Position numbers and translations under genes: made by a program. This document shows, piece by piece, positions 63,301 to 64,000 of a stretch of 64,000 bases of DNA. The notes beneath the pieces are model-generated. The model worked only from the letters and a program-made list of their open reading frames with translations, made no database searches and was not told the DNA's origin. Source of the DNA: Polyangiaceae bacterium (lineage in GTDB: Bacteria > Myxococcota_A > Polyangia > Polyangiales > Polyangiaceae); assembly GCA_025936045.1 (NCBI GenBank), contig JAICUB010000026.1, positions 1 through 64,000 of the forward strand, written 5' to 3'. How positions within the stretch are numbered: the stretch's first letter is position 1; every line of letters starts with the position of its first letter.

Positions 63301-64000
63301 CTGACCTGCACGCCGCGCTTACCGGTGAGCTCCGCGGACAGAGCGAGCCCCCCGAGCGGACCGGTCGCACGCAGCGACACGTCGTCGAAGGCGAGGTCGC
63401 CGAAGCGCGCGCTCTGGCCGTCGAGCGTCGCGTCGAGCCGCAAATTTTTCAGCGAGGTGACGCGGCCGGTCGCGCGCGCCGTGACCCGCCCGCGCCCGAG
63501 GCTGAACGCGCCGACGCCGAAGCCGTCGAGGTCCCCGGACAGCGACGCAGCGAGCTCCTCCTGCTTCACGCTCGCTGTTGCTCGAAACGAGAGCCCCCCC
63601 GTCGCGGCGAGCACGCGCGAAATCCGCGGCGAGCGCGCGAGCTCGAAACGCGAAGCATGCACATCCGCCTGGAAGACGCCTTGCTTCAACGAAAAGCTGC
63701 CGTCGAGCGGGAGCCCCGGCTCGTTCAAGACCGCAGTGCCCGCGAGTCCGCTCGCGTCGTAGGTGGCGTGAAAGCTCGTGGCGGGCACCGGAACGCGCGC
63801 GATCTCGGCCGCGTCCGTGTTGCCGTCGGCGACGAGCGACACGCCGCGCTCGTTCGCGCCGAGGGCGAGCGTCGTATCGGCGCTGAAGCTCGTCGCGGGC
63901 AAGTCGGGAAAGAGCGCACGCAGATCGATGGCGTCGCCGTGCGCCGTGAGCGCGAGGCGCGTCTCCGCTCCGAACTCGAGCGTGCCCCCCATGGCGAGGG
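60363..64000 (-). CDS. TamB-family (DUF490) translocation/assembly protein, 3' part
   Basis: The frame is open to the window edge, so at least 1212 residues are seen and the N-terminus is outside. The protein is a long beta-rich repetitive chain typical of the AsmA/TamB bridge. The C-terminal TamB domain is clear: LRVLASWRAPDGTTVYVDVG, RLESDPSLTQPEIQALLLGG, ETTADDVSYATYSAVVPVGE, NVWVELSYKNLEGTGPVEQ, and the ending WSLRTEAGTIGTGLDLLWQY. TamB proteins bridge inner and outer membrane for lipid transport or autotransporter assembly with a BamA-like partner, which would be expected nearby outside the window. The GH8 gene starts 76 bases downstream. Confidence 0.9.
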   Translation of the reverse strand, partial: LAMGGTLEFGAETRLALTAHGDAIDLRALFPDLPATSFSADTTLALGANERGVSLVADGNTDAAEIARVPVPATSFHATYDASGLAGTAVLNEPGLPLDGSFSLKQGVFQADVHASRFELARSPRISRVLAATGGLSFRATASVKQEELAASLSGDLDGFGVGAFSLGRGRVTARATGRVTSLKNLRLDATLDGQSARFGDLAFDDVSLRATGPLGGLALSAELTGKRGVQVSAKTRLSALGATRFDDVDLVVARENKSVHAHAGHVSFADDSVEASEVKLEGAGGTLAGSGRYRPGLLEVDARGQGLDLGLISHVVGLSGRGLHGKLDLDAEVALARDVRRGTLNASIHDGSYGALTGATVELQTTLEGESLQGTGLLDVPGFGRARANFDTSVKGALLSAGDWLRATGRLDIGVERLELERVKPLLPAAWDVSELAGFGIGQVSVLRAGPEDPPSVTLLAATQGLAVTRGTGAKALHVSGVEAALGGNLDGKQGFLEGNLQLIDASGLLASANGRIDVDVTRVLAAPARALALLRSEPVVATLVVEHRALDGLPPFLRPSGVLGTLHLEAGVRGTLAEPDLWAKASVLRLTLGDEPEVVPFDACGTLQYDPSAAKIGVGLQAHVASTSSVACTGTRVAVASATGTVDPAALGRGERGFRGEAQLSLEDLSLELVPPLAQAGMVGRARGVVAFMGDGDLPAVNARFKLTDVAVRKMPVGAGELTLRTDGRALALALTLARAGGTLDAEAHGGLAWRGNVPALDRSLPVAVTAEIHDVDAGILSPLVGDVLADLGGRLDGSVALTLAPSVVTAGTPSAVSELSGKLTLADGSFQLGGLGMRLSKVGFDAVASRSGDRTVIAVRNLSAASGTKYANVSAAADLYLTGLRLDDARATANLKNVPLMIQGVSQATLTGGATLELFPRRDPMLVAISLHDLTAALPRTSGRAVLGVDDNPDIAVKQPLREPLRAARGEALRWQLAFDLARKVRVTRSDMEIPLRGRPVVDLDDDTRVSGDLELESGGRVQLLGKGFVIESGEVHFDTPDPSDPHLRVLASWRAPDGTTVYVDVGGTMKQATLRLESDPSLTQPEIQALLLGGSSSGGEAQAAGLGYGADFMGQLLADTPLKQLEIRTGNETTADDVSYATYSAVVPVGENVWVELSYKNLEGTGPVEQRDAASAIIDWRFKRDWSLRTEAGTIGTGLDLLWQYRY

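Overview
The window reads as a piece of a myxobacterial chromosome, most likely a Polyangiales/Sorangium-like member of Myxococcota. Evidence is the very high G+C with strong third-position bias, long spurious antisense frames, many lipoproteins with Gly/Ser/Ala-rich linkers, giant TPR proteins, a zinc-ribbon TPR protein, AgmX/PglI-type domains and a Gram-negative dcw cluster whose FtsI carries a PASTA domain. No insertion sequence, prophage, CRISPR array, tRNA or rRNA gene was found.

Layout. 1-2085 (+): the 3' end of the primary sigma factor gene rpoD, then an OmpA-like lipoprotein and an AgmX/PglI-type lipoprotein, closed by a clear intrinsic terminator. 2167-6255 (-): a zinc-ribbon/TPR membrane protein. 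6380-18455 (+): a parvulin-like protein, two giant TPR proteins that share a C-terminal domain, and a membrane protein with a discoidin-like domain. 18489-22067: a multi-pass GT-C-like enzyme, a small lipoprotein and, on the minus strand, an Asp-box (BNR) protein. 22146-28218: ribosomal protein bS21, then a coupled DUF971 / GT4 glycosyltransferase / gamma-glutamyltransferase run, a HAD phosphatase, an unknown basic protein and a MATE exporter.

28384-36446 (+) is the most distinctive region: nine tightly spaced or overlapping genes for a NeuB-like synthase, a fatty-acid-hydroxylase-like membrane protein, a CDP-glycerol-type glycosyltransferase, a SpsF/NeuA-like cytidylyltransferase, a split transketolase, a HemL-like class III aminotransferase, an SDR and a KdsC-like phosphatase. 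Together they look like a pathway to an unusual CMP-activated ulosonic acid and its transfer to a surface glycan. A 1-Cys peroxiredoxin follows with its own terminator, then two secreted lipoproteins (one Cys-repeat-rich, one with VWC-like modules and a 33-bp tandem repeat).

55356-40062 (-) is the division and cell-wall cluster: mraZ-rsmH-ftsL-ftsI-murE-murF-mraY-ftsW-murG-murC-ftsQ-ftsA-ftsZ, mostly joined by overlapping start/stop codons and preceded by a promoter with three 10-bp-spaced MraZ-type boxes. murD, murB and ddl are not in it. 55788-64000 holds a TatA-family gene, a dihaem cytochrome c-rhodanese lipoprotein, a CE15 glucuronoyl esterase next to a GH8 glycosidase (a small xylan-attack pair), and the 3' part of a TamB-family gene running off the window.
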